Positions 21,867 through 30,119 are shown, counted from the first letter of the stretch. The stretch is 39,547 nucleotides of DNA from Nitrospirota bacterium (GCA_016207025.1 JACQQM010000107.1:1-39547); one strand, 5' to 3'. Numbers and translations are program-made. Notes: generated by a model from the sequence alone, not told the origin.

Positions 21867-22949
21867 ATGGGCGACAGCGTGCTCGAACAGATCGCGGCGT
21901 TGAAAGACGAGGATTGGGCCGTCCGCGAGGAAGCGGCCGCGGCGTTGGCCTCGTTCCGCGACCCGCGCGCCGTCATGCCGCTTGTCGCGGTCCTCAAAGA
22001 CCCCGACCGGGCGGTGCGCGAGGCTGCGATTGCCGCATTGACGGCGATCGGGGAAGCGGCGGTCTTGGCGTTGGGCGCCTGTCTCAACGATCGCGACCTG
22101 ACCGTTCAGGAACTAGCCGCCTCGATTCTTGCGACGATCGCGGATGCCCGTGTCCTTGCCCCGCTGATCGGAGCGCTGAACAGCCCGGACTGGATCGTCC
22201 GGATGCATGCCGCAAAAGCCTTGGGGTGCATCGGGGACGCGCACGCGGTCAAGCCCTTGATGCCTTTGCTTGACGACAAGGTCAAGGCGGTGCGGGTGGA
22301 CGCGGCCAACGCATTGGCCCTGCTCGGGAAGGCCGCGGTCCCCGAGTTGCTGGAGGCGTTGAAGCGTGCCGAGTGGCTGGTCCGGCTGCACGCCGTCGAG
22401 GCGCTGGGCAAGATCAAGTCGCCCGACGCCGTGGAGCCCTTGCTGCACGTGATGTTCAACGACCGTGATACGGCGGTACGGGCGGATGCGGCCCGCTCTC
22501 TGGGAGAGATTGGAGATCCTCGAGCGGTGGAGTTCCTGGTGACCGCGATGACCGACGTGGACATCCGACCCGTCGCGGTGGAAGCGTTGGGGAAGATCGG
22601 AGACCGGCGGGCCGTCCCGGCGCTGATTGGCGTGGTGACCGGATCAAGCCGGCCAGCCAACAGCCGGCCGATCGACGGGTGCGGCGATCGGTGGGACCAA
22701 GAGATGCACGCGATGGAAGCCGCCGTGAAGGCCTTGGGGCAGATTCGGGATGAGACCTCGATTCCCACGCTCGTCGCCGCGCTGCAGAACACCGTGATCC
22801 GCGCGGAAGCGGCAGCGGCCCTGGTGGCGCTCGGTCCATCGGCCATCCCGTTCCTCTTGGATGTCCTCAAAAAGGAGCGGGACGAGAATATCCTGTACCA
22901 TGCGAAGGACGCGTTGACCCAATTGGGATGGAGGCCTGGTCGAATCTAA
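21867..22949 (+). CDS. HEAT-repeat protein 2
   Basis: A 360-residue cytoplasmic HEAT solenoid. ATG 21867 (MGDSVLEQIAALKDEDWAVREEA) is chosen because the repeats begin here; the frame is open from TTG 21798, and no strong ribosome binding site marks either. About eleven repeats of the D..VR..AA.AL..IGD..AV..LI form follow. Between repeats near residues 255-285 an insertion with IDGCGDRWDQEMHAMEAAVKAL carries a Cys, comparable to the PGC insertion of HEAT1. The last repeat ends DALTQLGWRPGR, like the other paralogues (LGWEP, LGWKP). A repeat-type hairpin directly after its stop separates it from HEAT3. Confidence 0.88.
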   Translation: MGDSVLEQIAALKDEDWAVREEAAAALASFRDPRAVMPLVAVLKDPDRAVREAAIAALTAIGEAAVLALGACLNDRDLTVQELAASILATIADARVLAPLIGALNSPDWIVRMHAAKALGCIGDAHAVKPLMPLLDDKVKAVRVDAANALALLGKAAVPELLEALKRAEWLVRLHAVEALGKIKSPDAVEPLLHVMFNDRDTAVRADAARSLGEIGDPRAVEFLVTAMTDVDIRPVAVEALGKIGDRRAVPALIGVVTGSSRPANSRPIDGCGDRWDQEMHAMEAAVKALGQIRDETSIPTLVAALQNTVIRAEAAAALVALGPSAIPFLLDVLKKERDENILYHAKDALTQLGWRPGRI

Positions 22950-23018
22950 TGCAAAATGCAAAATGAAAAATCGCCATCCGAAGTAATTTTGTATTTTGAA
23001 TTTTACATTTTGCATTGC
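22949..23018. repeat. Quasi-palindromic ATGCAAAATGCAAAAT repeat
   Basis: The left arm (22949-22971) begins on the last base of the HEAT2 stop codon and consists of ATGCAAA words. The right arm (22987-23018) consists of complementary TTTTGCAT-like words. They pair imperfectly over about 23 bp. It fills most of the HEAT2-HEAT3 gap and is much more AT-rich than its surroundings. Confidence 0.85.
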
Positions 23019-23036
23019 TATGCGTGAGCATGGCGT

Positions 23037-24137
23037 ATGCCGAAAGAGTCGCTGGAAACCCTGATCTCGGAATTGGTCCACGAGGAGGACTGGCGGCGGA
23101 TGCGCGCGACCGCGGCCTGCCTGAAGGGCGGGCCGAAGGCGGTGGACGGACTGATCCGCGCTCTGGAGAGCGGGAGCCCGGCGCTCAAGATGGAAGCGGC
23201 GGGCATGCTGGCGCGGATCAAGGACCCCCGAGGCGGGGTACCGTTGGTGCGCTTGCTCAAGGATGAGGACCCGGCTGTCCGCAAGGCCGGGGCGATTGCC
23301 CTCGAACAGATGGCCGGCGTGCTCGATGCGGCGGCCGCCTCCGCGCTGGTGGAAGACCTGCACGAGCTGAGGGATGAAGAGCAACGGAAACTAGTCATCG
23401 GCCTCCTGGGATTGATTCCCAACGCCATTGCGCCGCTGACTGCCATGCTCAAGCATCCGGAGGAGGCAGCGCGGCTAACTGCGGCGATGATTTTGGAGCA
23501 TCTGCGGGATCCGCGCTCGGCAGATGCATTGGTGGACGCGATGGGCGATCCGGCGCTCCAGGAAATCGTGGTGCGCACGCTGAAGAAGCTTGGCGCCATC
23601 CGAGAGCGAATCGATCAGACGTTTGATCGGCTGCGGAATATCGAAGAGTTCAGCGAGCGCGAAGCGGGCAGGATGGCGGCCGTGATCGAGTTGCTGGGGA
23701 TCGGCCGCCCGAGCGTCGAGATCCTCATCGAGTATCTGCGGGACGATGACTGGTTGGTGCGCGAGGCCGCGGCGGATTTGCTGGGCAAGATCGGCGATAT
23801 CCGGGCTGTGGAGCCGCTGATAGAACGGCTGAAGGTGGACAATGATACCGGCGTCAAAGAACTCGCGGTCAAGTCGTTAGGCCTGATCGGCGACTCGCGC
23901 CCCGTGGATCTCCTGGTCGAGTTGATTCCGATTCGCCCGCTGCGGATTTACGCCGTCGAATCGCTGGCGAAGGTCAAGGACATTGAGGCGCTGCGTCCAT
24001 ACGCCTACTTGTTTGAACGGCTGAAGACCGATCGCGATGGGCTGGTCTCCTATAATTCGGGTATGATCGTGGATAAGCTCCAGGCTGCGGCGGCGCGGGC
24101 CGGTGCGGGACAGGAGGGGAAGGACGAGGATGAGTGA
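23037..24137 (+). CDS. HEAT-repeat protein 3
   Basis: A 366-residue HEAT solenoid, more diverged than its neighbours. It starts MPKESLETLISELVHEEDWRRMRA with repeats up to about residue 190. A linker (AIRERIDQTFDRLRNIEEFSEREAGRMAAVIELLG) breaks the solenoid, more repeats follow to about 320, and a helical end (YAYLFERLKTDRDG...MIVDKLQAAAARAGAG) closes it. No signal peptide and no clear ribosome binding site. It overlaps HEAT4 by 8 bp, so the two are translationally coupled. The linker may form a surface for a specific partner, which is inference. Confidence 0.88.
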   Translation: MPKESLETLISELVHEEDWRRMRATAACLKGGPKAVDGLIRALESGSPALKMEAAGMLARIKDPRGGVPLVRLLKDEDPAVRKAGAIALEQMAGVLDAAAASALVEDLHELRDEEQRKLVIGLLGLIPNAIAPLTAMLKHPEEAARLTAAMILEHLRDPRSADALVDAMGDPALQEIVVRTLKKLGAIRERIDQTFDRLRNIEEFSEREAGRMAAVIELLGIGRPSVEILIEYLRDDDWLVREAAADLLGKIGDIRAVEPLIERLKVDNDTGVKELAVKSLGLIGDSRPVDLLVELIPIRPLRIYAVESLAKVKDIEALRPYAYLFERLKTDRDGLVSYNSGMIVDKLQAAAARAGAGQEGKDEDE

Positions 24138-24945
24138 CGCGGAATGGAGCGATCAGCAGGCAGATCATCAGGCTGACCGCCAGGTTGATCGGCAGACTGA
24201 TCGGATCGACCAATTGCTCTCCGCCTTGCAGGACGAGAACGAGGCTCTGCGCGATCATGCGGCCGCCAGTCTCGGCCAGATGGGTCTGGAGGTGCTGCCG
24301 AGGCTGATCGGCATGCTGGCTGATGAAGACACGGTGATCCGCGAGGCGGCGACCAGCGCCATTGTGCGAATCGGGCCGGCCGTGGTAGAGGAATTGATTG
24401 ACGCGTTACAGGACGACTCCTGGGCAGTGCGGGAACAGGCCGCAGCGGCGCTCGGCAAGCTCAAGGATCCGCGAGGAGTCGAGCCCTTGCTTCGGGCGCT
24501 GAAGGACAAAGACGGCGCGGTCCGCTCCGAAGCCGTCTGGGCACTGGAGCGGATCGGGGATCCGCGGGCGGTGCCCAGTCTTGTGGAGGCTCTTGCCGAT
24601 AGCACGCTCCGCGAGGACGCCGCGCGCGTGCTGAAGAAGATCGGCGACGTGCGCGCAGTTGAAGCCCTCATCGAAGGGTTGAACGGGACCAACTGGATGG
24701 TGCGCCGGCACGCGGCGGAGGCGTTGGGGAAGATTGGGGACCCCCGGGGGGTGGAGCCACTCATTGGGGCCCTGCAGGATGAGGATTGGCTGGTCCGTCG
24801 GAACGCGGCCGAGTCCCTGGCCCGATTGGGGGACCGGCGGGCGGTCGAGTCGCTGGTGCCGCTGCTTGAGGACGAGAACGAAATGGTCCAGGAGACCGTA
24901 GAAGGCGCGCTGGCAAGCCTGGGCTGGAAGCCCACTAACCAATGA
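24130..24945 (+). CDS. HEAT-repeat protein 4 with charged Gln-Asp-Arg N-terminus
   Basis: A 271-residue protein. ATG 24130 overlaps the end of HEAT3, with GACGAGG just upstream. The first about 30 residues are a polar low-complexity stretch of four-residue units (QADH QADR QVDR QTDR), encoded by near-identical GATC-CAG DNA words. Then come about eight very regular HEAT repeats (for example VRRHAAEALGKIGDPRGVEPLIGALQDEDWL). This is the closest to the consensus of the five paralogues. The C-terminus ends LASLGWKPTNQ. Cytoplasmic; the partner is unknown. Confidence 0.9.
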   Translation: MSDAEWSDQQADHQADRQVDRQTDRIDQLLSALQDENEALRDHAAASLGQMGLEVLPRLIGMLADEDTVIREAATSAIVRIGPAVVEELIDALQDDSWAVREQAAAALGKLKDPRGVEPLLRALKDKDGAVRSEAVWALERIGDPRAVPSLVEALADSTLREDAARVLKKIGDVRAVEALIEGLNGTNWMVRRHAAEALGKIGDPRGVEPLIGALQDEDWLVRRNAAESLARLGDRRAVESLVPLLEDENEMVQETVEGALASLGWKPTNQ

Positions 24946-25045
24946 CGCGCGAGGAGAAGGCGTTGACCGTTAGTCGGTTTCATAGGAATGTCTTTTGGTT
25001 AAACGCGTACCGGATTGCGATTGACGTTCTCTGAAAGGGTCGGAC

Positions 25046-25717
25046 ATGTCAGACGAAGCTCCCATGAAGCTGGTGCAGATCAGTCCCAAGGGTGGAGCCA
25101 AGAAAGACGGCTTCAACCTTGTGACTGAGAAGGTGGTGTCGGTGAATCCAGCGGCGAAGCAGCTCGAGGTGGAGCTGCTGGCCTACGACGGCAAGACGGT
25201 GGTCCTGGATGTCGCGGACGAGGCGCTCGAGGGTCTGCAGAAGATCAAGCCCGGCGACGGGGCGACCATCCGCGTGGTGGAGGAGGGCGGCAAGCGCATT
25301 GCGAAAAGTTTTCGAATCCGGCCCAAGGACCCGAACACCGCCAAGGCGGATGCGATGCTCCTGGACCTGAAGGATACGCACTGGCTCAACCGCAAATACG
25401 CGGTCGAATCTCTCGGCGATCTCAAGGACCCCCGGGCGGTCGGGCCGCTGGTCGAGGCGCTGCTCGATGAGGTGGGAGACGTCCGGCAGCGTGCCTATGA
25501 TTCGCTCATTAAGATCGGGGGGCCCTCGGTCCCGGCGCTCATCCCGCTGCTGGTGTCGGAGGAAGATGAGTTGCGGCAGTCGGCCACCGAGATCATCCGC
25601 AAGATCGGGAAGCCGGCCGTGGAGCCCTTGGCCGTGGCGTTGGGCGAGGCGGACGATCGGCTCAAGTCCAGGATCATGAAGGTCCTGGATCGGATGGGCT
25701 ATAAACCCAAAGCGTAA
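25046..25717 (+). CDS. HEAT-repeat protein 5 with N-terminal beta-barrel-like domain
   Basis: A 223-residue protein with AAAGGG ahead of ATG 25046. Residues about 20-95 alternate strands and turns (FNLVTEKVVSVNPAAKQLEVELLAYDGKTVVLDV, KPGDGATIRVVEEGGKRIAKSFRI) like a small OB- or SH3-type barrel. Residues about 105-223 are four HEAT repeats ending in DRMGYKPKA. The fusion suggests that a ligand- or nucleic-acid-binding barrel is displayed on a HEAT scaffold; this is inference. The 100-bp gap after HEAT4 shows no clear promoter, so it may belong to the same unit. It is convergent with ugd. Confidence 0.85.
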   Translation: MSDEAPMKLVQISPKGGAKKDGFNLVTEKVVSVNPAAKQLEVELLAYDGKTVVLDVADEALEGLQKIKPGDGATIRVVEEGGKRIAKSFRIRPKDPNTAKADAMLLDLKDTHWLNRKYAVESLGDLKDPRAVGPLVEALLDEVGDVRQRAYDSLIKIGGPSVPALIPLLVSEEDELRQSATEIIRKIGKPAVEPLAVALGEADDRLKSRIMKVLDRMGYKPKA

Positions 25718-25731
25718 CGAGGCGGGTCGCT

Positions 25732-27051
25732 CTAGTCGGTCGGGCCGCTGGGCGGTCGGCCGACGGAGATGTAGCGGAGTCCCAGCGCGGCCATGCGTGC
25801 CGGGTCGTAGACGTTGCGCAGGTCAATGAAGAGCGGGCGGCGCAACGCCGCTTTGACCCGCACGAGATCCAAGTTGCGGAACTGGTTCCACTCGGTGACG
25901 AGGATCAGCGCGTCGCTCCCCTGTATGGCGTCGTAAGCATCCGCGCACGGAATCACGCCGGGCAGCGTCTTCGTTCCTTCTTCCAGGGCCGCCGGATCGT
26001 AGACGCGCACCGCGCATCCCGCCGCCAGCAGTCGCTCGACGATCGTCAGCGCCGGCGCCTCGCGAAGATCATTCGTGTTCGGCTTGAACGAGAGCCCCAA
26101 CACGGCGACCGTTTTCCCCTTCAGTCTGCCGAGCGCCTTTCGGATCTTCTCCACCATCAACAGCCGTTGTCGCTCGTTGACCCGGGCCGCCGCTTTCGCG
26201 ATCTGCATCTCCTGCCCGGCCTTCTCGCCCGTCTGGATGAGCGCGGCGATGTCTTTGGGGAAGCACGATCCCCCGAATCCGGGTCCGGCATGGAGAAATT
26301 TGGGGCCGATCCGCCGGTCCAGCCCCATGGCTCGGGCCACGACCTGGACATCGGCCCCCATCTGCTCGCACAGATTGGCGATCTCGTTGATGAACGAGAC
26401 TTTGGTCGCCAGGAAGGCGTTGGAGGCGTACTTGATCATCTCCGCCGTGGCGATATCGGTCACCACGAACGGTGTTTCGATCAGGTAGAGCGGCCGATAC
26501 AGATCTTTCATGATCGCGATCGCTTCGGGGCTGTCGGCCCCGATGACAACCCGGTTCGGCCGCAGGAAGTCTTCGATCGCCGAGCCTTCTCGGAGGAATT
26601 CGGGGTTGGACACGATGTCGAATCGGCACCGGGCGGGCTGATGGGTCCGGATCGCCTCGCGCAGTTTTTCGCCGGTTCCAACCGGGACCGTGGATTTGGT
26701 GGCGATGACCTTGTAGCCGGTCATGTGTTGGGCGATCCCGCGGCCCACCTCCTCGACGTAGGTCAGATCGGCCGACCCGTCGGCGTGTGCGGGAGTCCCG
26801 ACCGCAATGAAAATCACCAGGGCTTGTTCAACGGCCTTGGCGATGTCGGTGGTGAAGACCAGGCGGTTTTCCCGCAGCCCCTTGGCCACCAGCTCCGTGA
26901 CGCCCGGCTCGTAGAACGGGACGTCCCCTTTCTCCAGCCTGCCGATCCGGCGCGCGTCCGTATCCATGCAGACGACGTTGAGGCCGAACTCGGCAAAGCA
27001 GGCCCCGGTGACCAACCCGACGTAGCCGGTTCCGATGACGCTGATATACAC
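25732..27051 (-). CDS. ugd: UDP-glucose 6-dehydrogenase
   Basis: A 439-residue NAD-dependent enzyme making UDP-glucuronate from UDP-glucose for surface polysaccharides. It shows the Rossmann motif VIGTGYVGLVTG, the catalytic Cys in GGSCFPKDI and FKPNTNDLREAPAL in the C-terminal domain. The start is GTG 27051 (MYISVIGTGYVG), with GGAAGG 7 bp upstream. The open frame runs further upstream to 27177, but those residues lack family similarity. A related GDP-mannose dehydrogenase role is less likely given the motifs. The promoter is probably at 27145-27173. Confidence 0.94.
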   Translation of the reverse strand: MYISVIGTGYVGLVTGACFAEFGLNVVCMDTDARRIGRLEKGDVPFYEPGVTELVAKGLRENRLVFTTDIAKAVEQALVIFIAVGTPAHADGSADLTYVEEVGRGIAQHMTGYKVIATKSTVPVGTGEKLREAIRTHQPARCRFDIVSNPEFLREGSAIEDFLRPNRVVIGADSPEAIAIMKDLYRPLYLIETPFVVTDIATAEMIKYASNAFLATKVSFINEIANLCEQMGADVQVVARAMGLDRRIGPKFLHAGPGFGGSCFPKDIAALIQTGEKAGQEMQIAKAAARVNERQRLLMVEKIRKALGRLKGKTVAVLGLSFKPNTNDLREAPALTIVERLLAAGCAVRVYDPAALEEGTKTLPGVIPCADAYDAIQGSDALILVTEWNQFRNLDLVRVKAALRRPLFIDLRNVYDPARMAALGLRYISVGRPPSGPTD

Positions 27052-27144
27052 GTGAATACCTTCCGGAGACTCGGAGCAGTCCGGCCAGTTGATGCAAGGC
27101 CAGATGAGCCTGATTTGATGTGTCCGAGTACGATCAGGGGCGTG

Positions 27145-27173
27145 AGTATAACAAGGAGTCTCTGCCCGCGCAA
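27145..27173 (-). promoter_or_regulatory. Candidate ugd promoter
   Basis: On the minus strand: TTGCGC (complement of 27168-27173), a 17-bp spacer and TATACT (complement of 27145-27150). The start codon is about 90 bp downstream. Confidence 0.55.
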
Positions 27174-27231
27174 GCAATGGCCGTGGTTTTGAGAGACGGT
27201 TCCCGGACCGCAGAGTTGGCGGCGTCTATGA

Positions 27232-27260
27232 TTGACACCCCCTGACCGCTCCAGTACAAT
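27232..27260 (+). promoter_or_regulatory. Promoter of the CBS-domain gene
   Basis: A perfect TTGACA (27232-27237), a 17-bp spacer and TACAAT (27255-27260). One of the best promoters in the window. Confidence 0.85.
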
Positions 27261-27299
27261 TTCGCCGTTTTTGATTGGGGCGCGGAGGAGCGTCAGTCC

Positions 27300-27710
27300 A
27301 TGGCCATGCAAAGCGGCGCCATGTTGCGGCCGTTGGCCGTCATGATGAAGCGCGACATCCGGACCATCGCCCCCGATGCCACATTGGCGGAGGCCGCGCG
27401 GCTGATGCGCGATGCGCGGGTCGGTGCGGTGCTGGTCTCTGCGCAAGGGACCTATGTGGGCGTGGTCAGCGAGGCCGATCTGGTGCGGAAGGCCATGGCC
27501 ACGGGACTCGATCCGTCTCAGGAACAGGTTCGAGCGGTCATGAGCAGCCCCGTGATCACGATCGAGATTGACCGCTCCGCGCACGACGCCAGCGACCTCA
27601 TGGCCGAAAAGGGAATCCGGCATCTGGCCATCACGCAGGACGGTCAGATCGTCGGCGTGATTTCTGTCCGCGACTTGCTGCGTTATTTCAAAAATTGGGG
27701 AACGCTCTGA
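27300..27710 (+). CDS. Stand-alone tandem CBS-domain protein
   Basis: A 136-residue protein with two CBS motifs: MKRDIRTIAPDATLAEAARLMRDARVGAVLVSAQGTYVGVVSEADLVRK (about 16-64) and MSSPVITIEIDRSAHDASDLMAEKGIRHLAITQDGQIVGVISVRDLLRYF (about 81-130). Pairs of CBS domains bind adenine nucleotides and act as energy or ionic-state sensors. There is no fused effector domain, so it must act on another protein. ATG 27300 follows GGAGGAG at 27284-27290. The strong promoter at 27232 serves it, and the fusion protein gene downstream may be cotranscribed. Confidence 0.92.
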   Translation: MAMQSGAMLRPLAVMMKRDIRTIAPDATLAEAARLMRDARVGAVLVSAQGTYVGVVSEADLVRKAMATGLDPSQEQVRAVMSSPVITIEIDRSAHDASDLMAEKGIRHLAITQDGQIVGVISVRDLLRYFKNWGTL

Positions 27711-27774
27711 TTTCCTCCCGCACGCAGATGTTTCCCGCCCATTGCCACCATCCGTTCTTCGGTTGCCCACCCGC

Positions 27775-29385
27775 ATGACCGGACCATCCGTGGACAAAGC
27801 CGACAAGATGAGATGGTCGCGGTTGGGACTGTTTGCCACCGCGTTCATCACCGGCGCCGTTGTGATGGCGCTGGAGATTCTCGGCAGTCGGCTGCTGGCT
27901 CCGGTGTTCGGGAACTCGCTCTTCGTCTGGGGCGCGCTGATCGGCGTGATTCTCGCCGCCATGAGCAGCGGGTATGCGATGGGGGGATGGCTGGCGGACC
28001 GTCATCAACCCGGGGCGGTCTTGGCGGGCCTGTTGCTGAGTTCCGGAGCCTGGACCTTCCTGTTGGCGTGGAAGGGGCACCCGGTGATGTTCACGGTTGC
28101 CGAATGGATTCAGGATCCGCGCTGGGGGCCGTGCCTGGCCGCTAGCGCGTTGTTGGCGCCTCCGGCGTTTGGATTGAGCGGCGCGCTCCCGGCCCTGCTC
28201 CGCCTCACCATCGCCGATATAGGACACCTGGGCTGGCATACTGGTGGGATGATCGCCGTGTCCACGGTCGGCAGCTTGGTCGGCACTTGGGGGACCGCCT
28301 TTTTCCTGCTGAGCTGGCTGGGAAGCATGACGCTGGTGGCGGTCCTGGGCGGGGTCCAGATCGTGCTTGGCTTGGTGTGGTGGTGGCACGCGGTCGCGGT
28401 CCGGGCCCGCGCCGCAATCAGGGCTATCGGCGGGCTTGTGCTGGTAACAGGCGGTCTCGGCCTAGGGTGGCTGGCCGTGCACCCGGATCTGGTGCTGCCC
28501 GCGCCGATTTACCAAGAAGACAGTCCGTATCAACAGATCCGCGTCCGGGATACCGATCTGCTCCGCTACCTGATTTTGGACCGCACGTTCCATGCGATTA
28601 TGTGGCGCGTTGATCCGGTGGAGTTGTTCCTGCCGTATAGCCAGATGATGATGGCGGCTCTGGCGCTGCATCCCGAACCGACGCGAGGGCTGATCCTGGG
28701 TCACGGGGGAGGCTCCCTCGCCAAATGGTTGGCCCGCTACTGGCCCGACCTTGAGCTCGACATCGTGGAAGTGGACCCCTTAGTGGTTCGTGCGGCGGAA
28801 CAGTATTTCGGATATACGAGACCAGACACGCATCGCGTGCACGTGAAGGACGCCAGAGTCTTCCTGCGGGCGACTGACACTCGGTACGATGTCATCTGGC
28901 TGGACGTGTTTGCCAGACATTTGATCCCCTTTCACCTGACCACCCAGGAGTTCTTTGCCGAGGTGCGCTCGCACCTCAGTCCCCATGGGGTCTTGGCGGC
29001 CAATCTGTCTTCGACAGGGGATGGACCGGACCGCCAACGGGTGCACGCGGTGGTGGCGACGCTCCGGACCGTGTTCCCCTTGATCGAATCGTTCGGCGTG
29101 AAGGGCCCGTGGCAGACTAAGCTGCCAGGGGCGGAAAACCTGATCTTTTTTGCCGGGGCTCCCGTGACGATGATCCGCCAACCCGGGTTCGCTGCGCGGG
29201 TGAGCGACCTGGTGGCGCAACATCGCCTGCCTGTGGAAGTGCAGGGACTGCTGGCCACCCGGCGTGAACGGGACTGGCCGCAAGGGGTGGTCTTGACCGA
29301 CGACTACGCGCCCTTTGATCTTCTGATTGGTCGGGGGGTGAGTAACGGCGGCCCCGCCACCCTGGTTCCCACCCCCAGCCAGTGA
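27775..29385 (+). CDS. Membrane/spermidine-synthase-like fusion protein
   Basis: A 536-residue protein. The N-terminal half (about 15-240) has six to seven membrane segments, including FITGAVVMALEILGSRLLAPVFG, typical of fused MFS/spermidine-synthase proteins. The C-terminal half (about 255-530) is a methyltransferase-like fold: RGLILGHGGGSLAKWLARY, LDIVEVDPLVVRAAEQYFG, YDVIWLDVFARHLIPFHLTTQEFF and VVLTDDYAPFDLL. The glycine-rich loop (GHGGGS) differs from the GGGDG of true polyamine synthases, so the substrate is uncertain. ATG 27775 is the likely start; TTG 27742 is also in frame, and no ribosome binding site decides it. Confidence 0.85.
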   Translation: MTGPSVDKADKMRWSRLGLFATAFITGAVVMALEILGSRLLAPVFGNSLFVWGALIGVILAAMSSGYAMGGWLADRHQPGAVLAGLLLSSGAWTFLLAWKGHPVMFTVAEWIQDPRWGPCLAASALLAPPAFGLSGALPALLRLTIADIGHLGWHTGGMIAVSTVGSLVGTWGTAFFLLSWLGSMTLVAVLGGVQIVLGLVWWWHAVAVRARAAIRAIGGLVLVTGGLGLGWLAVHPDLVLPAPIYQEDSPYQQIRVRDTDLLRYLILDRTFHAIMWRVDPVELFLPYSQMMMAALALHPEPTRGLILGHGGGSLAKWLARYWPDLELDIVEVDPLVVRAAEQYFGYTRPDTHRVHVKDARVFLRATDTRYDVIWLDVFARHLIPFHLTTQEFFAEVRSHLSPHGVLAANLSSTGDGPDRQRVHAVVATLRTVFPLIESFGVKGPWQTKLPGAENLIFFAGAPVTMIRQPGFAARVSDLVAQHRLPVEVQGLLATRRERDWPQGVVLTDDYAPFDLLIGRGVSNGGPATLVPTPSQ

Positions 29386-29636
29386 GGGGAATGGAGTCGG
29401 TGCCTCCCACCTGAATTTTTCCAATATTTCAATCGGGTGCGAGGCCGGACAGGGGCAAAAGAACCTCCTTGATTCCGTAGGAGGCCTGTGCTATAAGTTG
29501 CGGCGGTTTGTCACACTGTGCGGCAGTGCGCAGCGGTGACGAGTTGGATCTATACAAGCAGGTAGTGGGTACGACGGCTAGGTGATTCCTCATTACTAAC
29601 CTAATCACATCTCTTTTCTTCCAAGGGAGGTAGGCC
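29386..29636. other. Intergenic region ahead of the cupredoxin gene
   Basis: No gene is seen. It is less GC-rich toward its end and contains a partial dyad around 29505-29540 and a TATACA at about 29551. No -35 at proper spacing is convincing. A very strong AGGGAGGTAGG ribosome binding site closes it. Confidence 0.4.
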
Positions 29637-30119
29637 ATGGGCAAGATGGTGTTGGCGGTATTCTTCGGCCTTGTCATCATTGTGGGCATGACGTCAGCCT
29701 CGCTCGCTCACCATGCGGGCGGTGTCGAGGTTGGCGACCTGGAGACCGGGTCCGTTGTCGGTACACCGTTTAAGGAGTTGCCGGTTGACGCGGAGATTCA
29801 GGCAATCGAAATCGGGAACGTGAAGGCCTGGTACCCACCCACGACTGTCGTTGATTTTAAGAGCCGTACCGGACGCCCAGTGGTGTTGAAGGTGACGAAC
29901 ACTACCTCCGCCGAGCATGGCTTCTTTATGACGGCGGATGCGGCGTTCGAGGCGCCGAGCGTGCTGAAGATAAAACTGGTGCTGAAACCGGGCGAGACCA
30001 AGTATATCGGCATCCCGACCAGCGATCTATTTTACGCGACCACCGGGAGCACGTTCATCTACAACTGCCACCTGCATCCGGCCCACGTTGGTGGGAAGTT
30101 TGTGGCGTTGGGCCGCTAA
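29637..30119 (+). CDS. Secreted cupredoxin-like copper protein without axial Met
   Basis: A 160-residue protein with a signal peptide (MGKMVLAVFFGLVIIVGMTSASLA, cleaved before HHAGG). The body is a cupredoxin fold with His 94 (SAEHGFFM) and the C-terminal copper loop YNCHLHPAHVGGKF carrying Cys 144, His 147 and His 150. The Met that closes the loop in blue copper proteins is absent, and His 150 takes its approximate place. Glu 93 is adjacent to His 94. This recalls the Cys-His-His-Glu site of nitrosocyanin, though the fit is unproven. It is probably a periplasmic electron carrier or copper-handling protein. The ribosome binding site AGGGAGGT is very strong and suggests high expression. It is monocistronic, with a terminator at 30148. 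Confidence 0.85.
   Translation: MGKMVLAVFFGLVIIVGMTSASLAHHAGGVEVGDLETGSVVGTPFKELPVDAEIQAIEIGNVKAWYPPTTVVDFKSRTGRPVVLKVTNTTSAEHGFFMTADAAFEAPSVLKIKLVLKPGETKYIGIPTSDLFYATTGSTFIYNCHLHPAHVGGKFVALGR

Noticed and set aside
26167-27192. A 341-codon plus-strand open frame opposite ugd
   Set aside because: Antisense shadow of a clear enzyme gene; no domain features.
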